Source: Drosophila pseudoobscura
Lineage: Eukaryota > Arthropoda > Insecta > Diptera > Drosophilidae
Direction: 5' to 3'
NCBI RefSeq assembly: GCF_009870125.1
Contig: NC_046681.1
Coordinates: 25,318,001-25,382,000, forward strand
Length of the DNA: 64,000 nt
The notes under the pieces were generated by a model. It was not told where the DNA came from, ran no database searches, and worked only from the letters and a program-made list of their open reading frames with translations. Of the stretch, positions 37,501 through 47,483 are shown in pieces. How positions within the stretch are numbered: the stretch's first letter is position 1; each line of letters opens with the position of its first letter. The position numbers were made by a program, and so were the translations under genes.

Positions 37501-40500
37501 CACATTGATGACGTAGTCGCGCTGTGTATCCCCCCCGCGACAAGAATTGTGTAACCTGGCCAACAAACAGCAGTCTTAACTGTGTTTTGGCATTTCCAAA
37601 AAAAATAATATCCAACTCTCACACAGATACTCACACCTGAACACACACCAACACACACACACAGTGCTCTCTCTCTCTCTCCGCGCTTTTGTGCTCTTCT
37701 TGGCTTTAAGCGCTCCCGCTCGCGCGTTTTGGGAGTGGCTCTACCTCTATCCGAAAAATAACCAAGAAAAAGTCAAGAAAAAAAGTGTAATTGAAAAACG
37801 AAAGGCGCTTCCAATCAACCATTAAACTTATGGAATAAATGTGTTTCAATTAATAATGTGATCCCGAGGGAAATTTCAATAAAAAAATACCCATCTGTAG
37901 ATCGAATTTCCCAAGCATTAGCCTTGTCCAAAAGAGACAGAGAGAGAGGCGTTGTTGTTTACTTGCGTTGTGTTTGGTGTGTGTTTAATTAACAATTTGC
38001 TTAATTAGTAAGCACCTGTTGAAACGGTCAAGATGTGTATTTTTTTGTTTAAAGCAATTTGCGCTGTTGTCGTTGTCATGACAAACCCCATTTGGTGAGG
38101 TGAAAGCCCTTTACTGGCTATCAGGAACAACAACAACAACAAAAGGCACCACAGACAGCCACAAGCACAAAAGCAACAAGCAAAACAGGGTATTCGAAGC
38201 TTTAGATACTCTTTCAGATATATGGCTGTTCCATTTCTATTAGAGCTGCATTTTAAACTAACATCTGGAAATTGTAGTGCGTCAGAAAGCACACAGTTCT
38301 TACCATAATATTATTTCCTATGTAATCTACATATGTATAACTGAATTTTTATAGCTATGTAGATTGGTGGATTCAGTGGTTAATCGGTAATGTGAAATTT
38401 TAGATAGGATATTTGTATGATAGATACATTTGTATATGTACATCTTATATTTATGGAATAGTCTTCGATTCTAAACACATGTAACTTCTATAACGTATGG
38501 CTATGAATTATCTTCACAAACAAAGACATTTTGAACGATTATTCTAGATCGATCTATCTAATCAGGTCTAGATGAGGTATTCAGAATGATATAATATATG
38601 ATATTGTTATCCGATGTTGAACTTACCAACAAAAGATACGAATGAATGCACATAAATCCAAAACTAAGAGACTGCGCCCTTCAAAAGCCTTAAATGATGA
38701 TCAAGAATAGATATAGTAGACTCTTAGAATCGGTAACATCTACTCAAAATCATGGTACCCTTTTTTGAAAAGGGTACCACAGACAGAAAGAGGAACGGTA
38801 CAGCAAATGCAGAAAAGTATCAATGACAATTGTCGCCTGTGCGTGTGCTTGTGTTTGTGTGGGTGTTCACGAGGATGGGGATTATCTGTCGCGTGTCTTT
38901 GTGTGTGGTGGGGCTTCTTCAGTCTTTTCACACGGAAGAAGAGCTAAAGAGCTGAAATACTGAAGGCTGGGGCACCGAAACATGATCTTCGTCAGACAAA
39001 AATGTCTAAATAAATAAACAGCAGTCGACGGTGGGCACCAAGCCAATTCCAATATCCCAGGGAGGAAATGAGGAAGTGAATAAGAAGAGGAAGGGTTAGA
39101 TTACTAAACCTTATCTGTGGAGTGTGATATGACATTCGGTTTGAAGCTAAGGAGAAGGTGATTGGACGAGGAGAGGAATGGTTTCAGTTGATGGATAATA
39201 AAGTACCATTCAATGGAAGACTGAAGGAATATTCTTGGATACGTAAAGAAAAATAATTAAAAATTATTATTCTAATATCTGGTAAAGTAGTTTCATGCAG
39301 GTTGTGAAATGCAAGTATTCTTTCAATAGAAAATCAATAAAAGTTCATGGAAAGAATGTACTTTCAGCAAGTGCAATTGACCAAGCTTTCGCCACATAAT
39401 CATAATGCTCTATGGACGTCCTCCCCCTACACTCCTGGTATTTTCCATCATCTAGTGGAAAAAGAGAAACAGCGAAAGAGAAAAGATATATATATATATA
39501 GACAGACACAGACGTATACGTATTCGTATAAATATTGCATGAGGTTGACTCAGAGCCGTCTCGTCATGTCTTCCCCAAGCGTGGGCGGAAACTGCAAAAG
39601 GGGGAAAAATAATATATACACGACAAGAAGGAGGCGCCGCCGACGACGAAAGCAAATTCCAAAACAAAAAATCAAAAAAAGGGGTACAAAAGAATGGCAA
39701 AGCCGGAAGATAGAAATTATGTGCAATTAAAGCAGAAAATTCACTTTTTATTCGTAGACCTCAGACGACCCAAATTAAAGGCAAGAGCGACCCAATTTTT
39801 GACCTAAGGCTCGAAATATTTCGTTGTCTTTTGCGAAACACACACAAAAGGTCACCGGGGTTAAATGGGGGTAGGGTGGAAACAGTGCCAGAGAGCCTCT
39901 CCAAAAAAGAACTTGTACCAATTAACGCACTCACTCAATTAACCCAAAGTGAATGGGATGGAGTGGCTGGATGGATGGATTCAAGACAAGACGATATGAC
40001 TCGACTTGACCTAGGGCAGGCACGCCCCAGCCCCAGCCTCAGTCAGAATTTAATTAGATGTACATGACAAATGTTTGATGCTTATTCTGTTTATTATTCT
40101 GGTTCTTATAGCTAAATCCCACAGAGCCACAGCCAGTGCCAGTCTTTCTGCCCGCTCATCTCAACAACAAACCGATCTGTGACGATATCATACGTAAATT
40201 TTCACCCTCAAGGCGATTGGAGTCGCGAGAACTCGCTAAACTTTTGGCCCAACCTCATTTTCGTGTAAGTAAAAGAAAGGGTTTTTCCTCCTGCATATTT
40301 TCGTAGATTCTGTATATCCTTCAAGAGGGGTTCTTAAGTTAATCGAGTGTTTGCAATGTAAAGGAGGTCGACTGTACCAAAAGCATTTTCCCCCACAGCT
40401 AAGCTTTCTTTCTTATTTTTTTCCACTCAATATGCCTCATACTCACATTCTCTTTCTCAATTTGTTCTCTTCTTTCTTAGGCTCTCTTGCGCGCCCACGA

Positions 40501-43003
40501 TGAGATAGGGTATTTGTTCGAGCAACGTTTGAAAGCTGTCGGCGGCTCAACCACCCAACTAGAACTAGCCAGTCAACGCCCATCTGGGAAGTATCTCTAC
40601 ACGGAGGATATACTAAAGTGCAAGATGCCAGTGGAGACCATCAAGATGGTGGGTCTGCGTCGGGACCCCAGCAAGCCCCTGGGCCTCACCGTCGAAATGG
40701 ACGAGTACAAGCAGCTGGTTATTGCTCGGATACTGGCTGGGGGTGTCATCGATAAACAGAGCATGCTGCATGTCGGTGATGTTATACTGGAGGTGAATGG
40801 GACACCAGTGCATTCGCCCGACGAGCTCCAGGTGGAGGTCTCTCGGGCCAAGGAGAATCTGACCCTGAAAATTGGGCCCAATGTGGATGAGGAGATCAAG
40901 AGTGGTCGCTATACCGTGAGTGGGGGTCAGGTAAAACAGAATGGCATCGCGGGTCTTGAGACGGGCAAGAAGTTAACGGTAAGTTTTGGATGTGTTTTAA
41001 ATATTTACCGTTTTATTGGAGAGTTGCTCCAAAGACAAAATAAATAGTAGCCTATACATTTTAATGGTATACCATTTTAGGTGATTGAATCGAGTCTGTT
41101 TTTAGATTTTTACGATCTCAAACACATCGCTGCATACAACCATTAAAATGTAAGGGCCTCATCTTACTATGTATTTATATTGTCTTTGATTTCTGCAAGA
41201 ATTTTCTGCTTTTTTGCATGGATTTTTGATTAGCTTTGAAGAAGTTTTTTGCTTTAGGTGTTACCCCCAATTTTTGCTATAATTTCCTATACCCCCAACA
41301 TTTTTGAATGCATTTTAAGAACGAAACCTAAATTCCATAGATTTTTGCAATATGAATAAACAAACATATAGTATTCACATATAGGAACGATATAGCATTC
41401 CACTCATACACTCCTAAATTATAATTGAATAAATAATAGCTAATCTTAGAACAAAGTCCCACTTCAAAATTCTCGAATCACTTGCAACTAAGTAAGTAAA
41501 TCTTGGCTTAAGCTACACATATAAACTAGACAAACCTATATTAATATCTGATGTGTCTGTTTATCCACAGTGCTATATGCGTGCCTTGTTTGCATATAAT
41601 CCCTCAGAGGATTCTTTACTGCCATGCAGGGATATTGGACTGCCCTTCAAATCGGGTGACATTTTGCAGATCATCAATGTCAAGGACCCCAATTGGTGGC
41701 AGGCCAAGAATATAACCGCGGAATCGGATAAAATTGGTCTAATTCCCTCACAAGAGTTGGAGGAGCGGCGTAAAGCCTTTGTGGCACCCGAGGCGGACTA
41801 TGTGCACAAAATTGGAATCTGTGGCACGAGGGTGAGTGCTTCATTAAAGCCAAAATTTAATCCCTATCTAATCCCATTTTTATCGATGCAGATCTCCAAA
41901 CGAAAGCGAAAGACCATGTACCGTTCCGTGGCCAATTGCGAGTTCGATAAGGCGGAACTTCTCCTCTATGAGGAGGTCACCCGTATGCCGCCGTTCCGCA
42001 GGAAAACCCTGGTACTGATTGGCGTCTCCGGTGTGGGCAGACGCACGCTCAAAAATCGCCTGATCAATAGCGATGTGGATAAGTTTGGAGCAGTTATTCC
42101 TCGTAAGTCATACAGCCCCTTAAATGAGCACAAAAAATGCATTATATATCATCCTATTTAACAGATACAAGTCGGCCGAAGCGCGCTTTAGAGGAGAATG
42201 GTACAAGCTATTGGTTTATGGATCGTGAGGAAATGGAGGAGGCCGTCAAACAGAACGAGTTTCTCGAGTATGGCGAACACAATGGCAATCTTTATGGCAC
42301 CCATTTGCAGTCCATCAAGGATGTAATCAATAGCGGTCGCATGTGCATCCTGGACTGTGCACCAAACGCACTCAAGATCCTTCACAATAGCCAGGAACTG
42401 ATGCCATTTGTTATATTTGTTGCGGCGCCAGGCATGGATCAGCTCAAGACAATCTATGCCGATCGTCGGGCCACCGGTTCCAATAGAAATCTATCCGTAT
42501 GTCCTTAGTGTAGTGGCCAACCCATAGACTCCTTTAATTGTTGTACGTTACCCTTTTGCATTTCCACAGTTTGATCGTCAAAGTTCCATACGCTTCAGCT
42601 CCAGGCGGGCACGTACGCTCGAGTCGTTAGCATCGCTTTATGAGGTAAAGTCCCCCACCCTAGATATATGCACTCTAAAAAAAGGATTAATCTTGTATTA
42701 CACACACACGATCATCCGCTTTTGTGCACACTCGACCCCTAGGCCACACTAGTAGCCCTCTTAGATATATGCCTGAATACCCAGACATTGCTTAACACAT
42801 ACGATTTGTATCGGTTCTCTCCGCAGGATGACGATCTGGTTGCCACCGTCGAGGAGAGCAGCTTTGTTCAGCGAAAGTACGAGAAATACTTCGATATGGT
42901 CATTATCAACGAGGACTTTGATGAGACGTTCCGCCAGGTGGTGGAGACCCTCGATCAGATGAGCCACGAAGATCAGTGGGTGCCCGTGAATTGGATCTAC
43001 TAA
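34506..43003 (+). CDS. vari: Varicose, MAGUK scaffold (MPP6/PALS2 type), 637 aa
   Basis: Coding exons are 34506-34614, 34686-34783, 40112-40264, 40481-40978, 41571-41831, 41892-42102, 42165-42496, 42570-42644 and 42827-43003. All have GT/AG borders and matching phases. Domains in order: L27N (DHDEIFLKGLL, about 45-69), L27C (NNKPICDDIIRKFSP to LAQPHFRALLRAHDE, about 85-130), PDZ with the PLGLTV loop (about 173-253), SH3 (MRALFAYNP...DPNWWQAKN, about 289-350), a basic hook (SKRKRKTMY, about 375) and a guanylate-kinase-like domain to the end (QWVPVNWIY). The GK P-loop reads GVSGVGRR, with Arg for the catalytic-type Lys, as in non-enzymatic MAGUKs. Known role: septate-junction scaffold in epithelia, tracheae and glia. 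ATG 34506 directly follows an acceptor-like CTCCAG, so a non-coding upstream exon is likely. A poly(A) signal lies at 43455-43460. Confidence 0.97.
36468..36580 (+). mobile_element. INE-1/DINE-1-like fragment
   Basis: GATACCCAGAATGGTATATT start and TCAGGGGTATATTGATTT end, with GAATGCAGAAAGTTTACAG inside. Diverged and short. Confidence 0.35.
37187..38006 (+). promoter_or_regulatory. Candidate second promoter and non-coding first exon of vari
   Basis: An initiator-like ATTCAGTGAG at about 37187 is followed by GT and CT (GAGA-factor-type) runs and leader-like text (AACCAAGAAAAAGGTG at 37338 and a similar AACCAAGAAAAAGTC at 37760). It ends at TTA then GTAAGC, a donor-like site at 38007. It could splice to the 40112 exon; that exon has no early in-frame ATG, so the product would start inside or downstream of L27C, or use another exon. 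Confidence 0.3.
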
Positions 43004-43652
43004 AATCGGAAATCAGCCTAAGCTACAGCATTGTCTCCTTGCATATACATATAACGAAACGAAAACAAATTACAACATAAATCTCTGAAGAATATTCCAG
43101 TAATTGAACCACGTCGAGTATTTAAACTATCTATATTGATTTGATCAGTTATTGTTGTATCCAAATTTGATTATCTTTATGTATATATGCATTTTTTGTA
43201 TCGTTTTTGAAATGCTTCGAGTTTCCCTAAGTGAAATGCCCTCCGTGTATTCTTCGGTTTGTCCTAAATGTAAGCCTTATTTTACGAAACGAATTCGTCC
43301 ATTTTACAATCTATATTTTTGTTTAATTTATACAAAAATCTTTAATTGTACTTTCTCTAATGTTTTTATATCCAATTTATAATTTTAACGAATCTCCTGA
43401 GTACAAGAAACAATCCTTTCTGCCAATATTTCAGTTAGCATTTAGTTTTGTTTGAATAAAGTGTATAAGTTAAAAGAAACTAGCTAAATATTGACCTTAC
43501 AGCGATGAAGAAATAAATGAATTTGGCTCAAAAATTAAGGGAATCGCACGTTCTTTCATCTGTTAGCCCGGGGACCACTTATTTAATTTATTTTCTGAAT
43601 TATATCGTTTTGAATGTTTGCTAGACGCTAAGCGTTTTAAGAGTACGTGGAT
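43004..43652. other. 3' UTRs of convergent vari and Pomp
   Basis: Vari poly(A) signal AATAAA is at 43455-43460 (plus). Pomp signal AATAAA on the minus strand is at 43592-43587, 61-66 nt after its stop. About 125 bp separate the signals, so the two transcripts need not overlap. Confidence 0.55.
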
Positions 43653-44173
43653 TTAGTAGATGCCGAGAGATTTCTCCACCACGGCGTGTGGCTGACGCAT
43701 GTGCTCGTTGTATTCTGGCAGACCCAAAAAGTCCTCAAAGTTGATACTTTCATTGCGTCCAGTCAGCACATCATCCATGAAGTTGCTAAAAGAAGCAGCA
43801 CATTACAACAGGACCCATATTTTCCTATGGCAACCACTCACCTGGAGGGCAAGAAGGGCAGACGTCCCACCTGGCGAGCGGAGTGACGTTCCATGCCCAT
43901 CTTCAAGGGAATACCCAGACCCTCGCGATTGCGCAGCATCTGCATATTGAGGGAATACTGGTGCTCATTGTAGTTAGCCTCCGAGTCGCGAAGACGATGC
44001 ACATGGGACAGTTGATTAAAGCAGTTCTCCTCCGTGGGCATTCCCACTTTGCCGGATGCATGGAGCACCGTCAATTCGCTAGGCTGCACTTTCAACGATT
44101 GCTGATTCTACGCGGGACGCATTCGCACTGTGTTAATAGACCTCCAATATAGTCGCACCACATTACTCACCAT
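43653..44173 (-). CDS. Pomp: Proteasome maturation protein (POMP/UMP1), 133 aa
   Basis: Chaperone that assembles the 20S proteasome and is then its first substrate. Exons are 44173-44171 (only the ATG codon, followed by GTGAGT), 44107-43842 and 43785-43653; phases match and total 134 codons including the stop. Family blocks seen are HASGKVGMPTEENCF, RNREGLGIPLKMGMERH, VGRLPFLPSSNFMDDVL, RNESINFEDFLGLPEY and QPHAVVEKSLGI, aligning in order with human POMP (LRNIQGLFAPLKLQME, RLPFLSSSN, FEDIL, EPHLMVEYKLG). The ATG-only first coding exon is unusual but clear. It is convergent with vari and has a strong housekeeping promoter directly upstream. Confidence 0.96.
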
Positions 44174-44265
44174 TTTGCTTATAATTTGTATTCAATTTGA
44201 ACAGTTTTTATATTAATTTAACGAAATTTACAAACTTTTGTTGAATGACAATCAAAAAAGTAGAG

Positions 44266-44665
44266 CAGTGTGACCGACCCTCAGAGATATACCGTCTTAC
44301 TTTAAAAATATACCGTAAATATACTGACGAGCTAAAGTTCTATTATACATATTCCTCAATTTTGATATTCCGTCGCATATTAATAGCTATATAGAACATT
44401 TAGCCATGCCCATATAATTTAAACCGATTAATGAATCAATTTTCTACTGAACTGGCTTATTTTAAATAATTGCTTTTATTGGATTTCTATATAACATTGA
44501 AAATTAAATTAATATATTGATGAAATCGACAAAATATACCATTATATTGTATATCGATATAACGATATATCGAAATGAATTAAAAATACCAGAAACGGTG
44601 TGTTAAGAATAGTGTGACCGCAGTATACCGTCTCATTTTTTAAATATACCGAAAATATACTGACG
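44266..44665 (-). promoter_or_regulatory. Housekeeping promoter cluster of Pomp (motif 1, DRE, motif 6)
   Basis: Core-promoter motif 1 (CAGTGTGACCG) is at 44266-44276, 93 bp from the Pomp ATG, and again (TAGTGTGACCG) at 44610-44620. A DRE (TATCGATA) is at 44552-44559. Motif-6-like AAATATACYGA words are at about 44306, 44317, 44640 and 44649. This mix is typical of broad Drosophila housekeeping promoters (M1BP, DREF). Much of it lies in a dispersed repeat shared with 33.2-33.5 kb. Confidence 0.7.
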
Positions 44666-46228
44666 GAAAAATTAACTTAACCCACTTAGCCCGCTTAATT
44701 TAAACAGGTGAAGAGCTTATATTAAACAGCGAAAAATATTACTGTGTGTAAATTATTCATGTCCTTCCTCCTTACTTCGAAACAAAATTTCCACAAAATC
44801 TTTACCCCTGAACTGCGCGAAGATGTTTAAATGACCAAATAAGTCAAAACAAAAAACGTATGCATATTTATTGATATGCGAAAGTGCTGTAGCAGTTAGC
44901 TTTTGATGAGGAGTACAATTAATAATGGCGCCAAATGCTGAGTTTGGATTTAAAGCGAAAGATAGTAGATTACAGAATATTAATTGTTATTAATAAGCCA
45001 ATATACGCTTTTTACTGTCCTTGAAAGTTTTTAGTTGGGGATCTGTTTTTCTATTTAATTTCTTTTAATTTCCCTGTCACTGTGTGTTGTAGCAACTAGC
45101 TTGTGTAACTAGCTGTTACATAGCAGTGGGCGCCAGTTTTGAATTTAAATCGCGAAAGAACTCACAAAAACTGAAATTATGGATATCTCATTTGATTTTA
45201 TGCGAAATAATATATTCTGAAATTTATGTGTAATAACTCGCTTTGACTCGTACAATTCAGTTTCGATTTAGATAAACTTTTGTGCGTTTTTCTATGTAAA
45301 TTCCTTTTATTAGCGTAGTTAGCACTTTTTGTCAAATGACGAACTTGAGTGTTGTGATTAATTACACCCTCGCCAACCACACCACAACCAAAAAATATCA
45401 AAAACACACACTGGCACGCACAGACATGCACACATGACGACTCTGGGGCACGGCTCTAATCAATTCAATCAACAAATCAAATCAAAGCCCCAAAACAAAC
45501 GCCAATTTGTTGTTTTCTTTTTTCACGCCCACACCTTTTAGCGGCATTTATGATCTTCTGCTCCACAGAGCAGCGATTCATTTGCAGTGACAATCTGACA
45601 AACTGACAAACAGATAGTCCGAGCTGAACCACAGTCGACAAATCACACGACAGAGTTTAATTAGTGCATGGTCACTAATAAACATTTCGTTGCTGGGACA
45701 ATGAATTTGGTGTTAATCAAACTCCCGCATACAATGGACACAAACTGTCTCCGGGGCGGTTTTAAGCCACTCTCCAGTCTCAAGTCGTCTGATCGATCTG
45801 AACTTGAAACTAACAAAACCAGAAATACCAAAACAATAACCGGATAAGGTTGGGAATGGTTTTGAAATCGAAAAATATGAAGGCATATGCAAATTTTGAC
45901 TCGAGAAGAGGTGATGTATATTCGTATGGTCTATGATTTATAAATTGGCGTCTGTTTTGTGCATTGTTTTGATGCATACTTTACGATGATTTAACATAAT
46001 TTATTTAACGTTATATGTCTGACTTTTGCTAATTCCATAAAAACATAAGTAAATAAGAAAGGATGTGCCTCTTAGTCTAATTCTCATGCATATATTTACC
46101 ATTTTTTGTGATTTGCCTATATTAATATTTATATATTATTATTATATATTTAAATATATTTAACAAATATAAAGTGAGTTTCAACCAAAAAAATATAAAG
46201 ATTTGCTAAATTTGAGTAAGTTTGTGTT
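44666..46228. other. Intergenic, no gene supported
   Basis: AT-rich. A local repeat pairs 44890-44965 (GTAGCAGTTAGC, GGCGCCAAATGCTGAGTTTGG) with 45090-45160 (GTAGCAACTAGC, GGCGCCAGTTTTGAATTT). Text at 45775-45850 resembles a transcript leader, but no coding exon follows. Confidence 0.4.
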
Positions 46229-46489
46229 TTAGAAAGAAGATGGAACAATGAGGGACGACTTTGTAAGCTGATATCGTGAGCCAGGGAAATACGTGTTAGG
46301 TGGTGCACAATGCCTTGGTGAACTGGGATAGATTCCCACCATCCTTGGTGATGCTTCTAAGGTAAATAGCAACTTGGAACGATTCTCTGCGTCCGTATAA
46401 AAGCCATCGACGGTGCTAGAGAAGACTGTAGATCCACTAGTGCTGCTGTCGCATCTATAAGGCAATTCGGTTAATTCAGATGCAGCCAT
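46229..46489 (-). CDS. Small unrecognised protein, 86 aa
   Basis: Single open frame from ATG at 46489 with a balanced composition: MAASELTELPYRCDSSTSGS at the start, ENRSKLLFTLEASPRMVGIY in the middle, then a Pro-rich CAPPNTYFPGSRYQ stretch. The surrounding DNA is strongly AT-rich, so the clean frame stands out. No domain recognised. It is head-to-head with the spliced small gene at 46571, 81 bp between ATGs, so a shared two-way promoter is likely. The compact Pro/Tyr/Arg C-terminal part loosely recalls small microtubule-associated proteins; this is only an impression. Confidence 0.55.
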   Translation of the reverse strand: MAASELTELPYRCDSSTSGSTVFSSTVDGFYTDAENRSKLLFTLEASPRMVGIYPSSPRHCAPPNTYFPGSRYQLTKSSLIVPSSF

Positions 46490-46570
46490 AAATATCGATG
46501 TATGTATGTATGTATGTCTACAACAATTATAACGATCTTCTCTTTATTATAGATTATTCAGAACTTATAA

Positions 46571-47483
46571 ATGAGTCAGAAAATGGCTTGCCAGACTTCC
46601 CCAGATAAGCGAGGTAAATCGATTAAAGAAAGCATACCCTAATACGAACATAAATTAATATTAGAATTATATAATACAAAATGAAACTGGCTATAATTAT
46701 TTATGGCTGCTAATGAGTACTACTAAAAATTCTTTGGGTTCAAATCAGTTTCAGTTCTGATTAGATTTAAGAATTTGGCATAAAACTTTGAATATTTTTA
46801 AACAAATTTCTATCAAAATGGTTCTCCCCAAAAAGGCCTTTCCAACTGTCTGTAAACCCTTTCCACATCGAATCTCTTTCAGCGATTGATTTATGGTGCT
46901 TACTTTCCGTTTTATGCGGCCAACGTCCAATTAATACATAGTAGAGTAGAGTAGAGGAGTACGAAACGAATCGACTCGACCAGATATACATCTTCTTGGA
47001 TATAACATACACTAGACGACGACGCACAATCGAAAGAGTCAACTATGTGCGAGGCGGGTAAATGGAGAGATCTCTCAGGGTGAGAAGATCAAAATGTAAA
47101 AGTCAAATAAAAGTATAACGTTCAAGAATTAACATTTTTTCACAGCAATAAATATATAAAAGTCAAAGATGTGTGCACAAAAGAGGGAACAGAGGCGTAA
47201 CCAGAGAGGGGGTATGGATAGTTTCAGCTTGATTGGATCGAACATATGTGTAGATATCTATATATGGAGATGCCTGACTTATATGGCATTCAATTTATAA
47301 TCTTTTGCAGCAGCCACATCCACTCCGCTGGATGCTGCACATCGTCCTCCATTGTCCAGCGCTAATAGAGACATACAACGCCAACTGGGAATTGATCGGC
47401 AGGCAGCATATCCCAGCGAGGAGACGCAACCGGGGGCTTCTTCGTTAACAGCAAAAAGTTTGAATTTTCGAACGTTTCGTTAG
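46571..47483 (+). CDS. Small unrecognised protein, 71 aa, two exons
   Basis: Exon 46571-46613 encodes MSQKMACQTSPDKR plus one base and ends at GTAAAT. A 697-nt intron ends in TCTTTTGCAG, and exon 47311-47483 supplies the missing two bases and continues AATSTPLDAAHRPPLSS, NRDIQRQLGIDRQAAYP, then LTAKSLNFRTFR and TAG. The exon 2 frame is open for 57 codons in AT-rich DNA, and phase matches exactly, which supports a real gene. The product is polar and probably disordered. A spliced upstream leader is possible (TTTATTATAG at 46544-46553). No family recognised. Confidence 0.6.

Larger units (their letters stand above)
34784..40111 (+). other. Large vari intron
   Basis: 5.3-kb intron between the L27N and L27C exons. 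It contains the candidate alternative first exon (37187-38006), an INE-1-like piece (36468-36580), microsatellites (GT at 37210-37226, CT at 37270-37292, TA at 39487-39500) and a GGTACCC...GGGTACC hairpin at 38754-38778. No other coding exon is needed, because the L27 domains join in frame without one. Confidence 0.5.
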
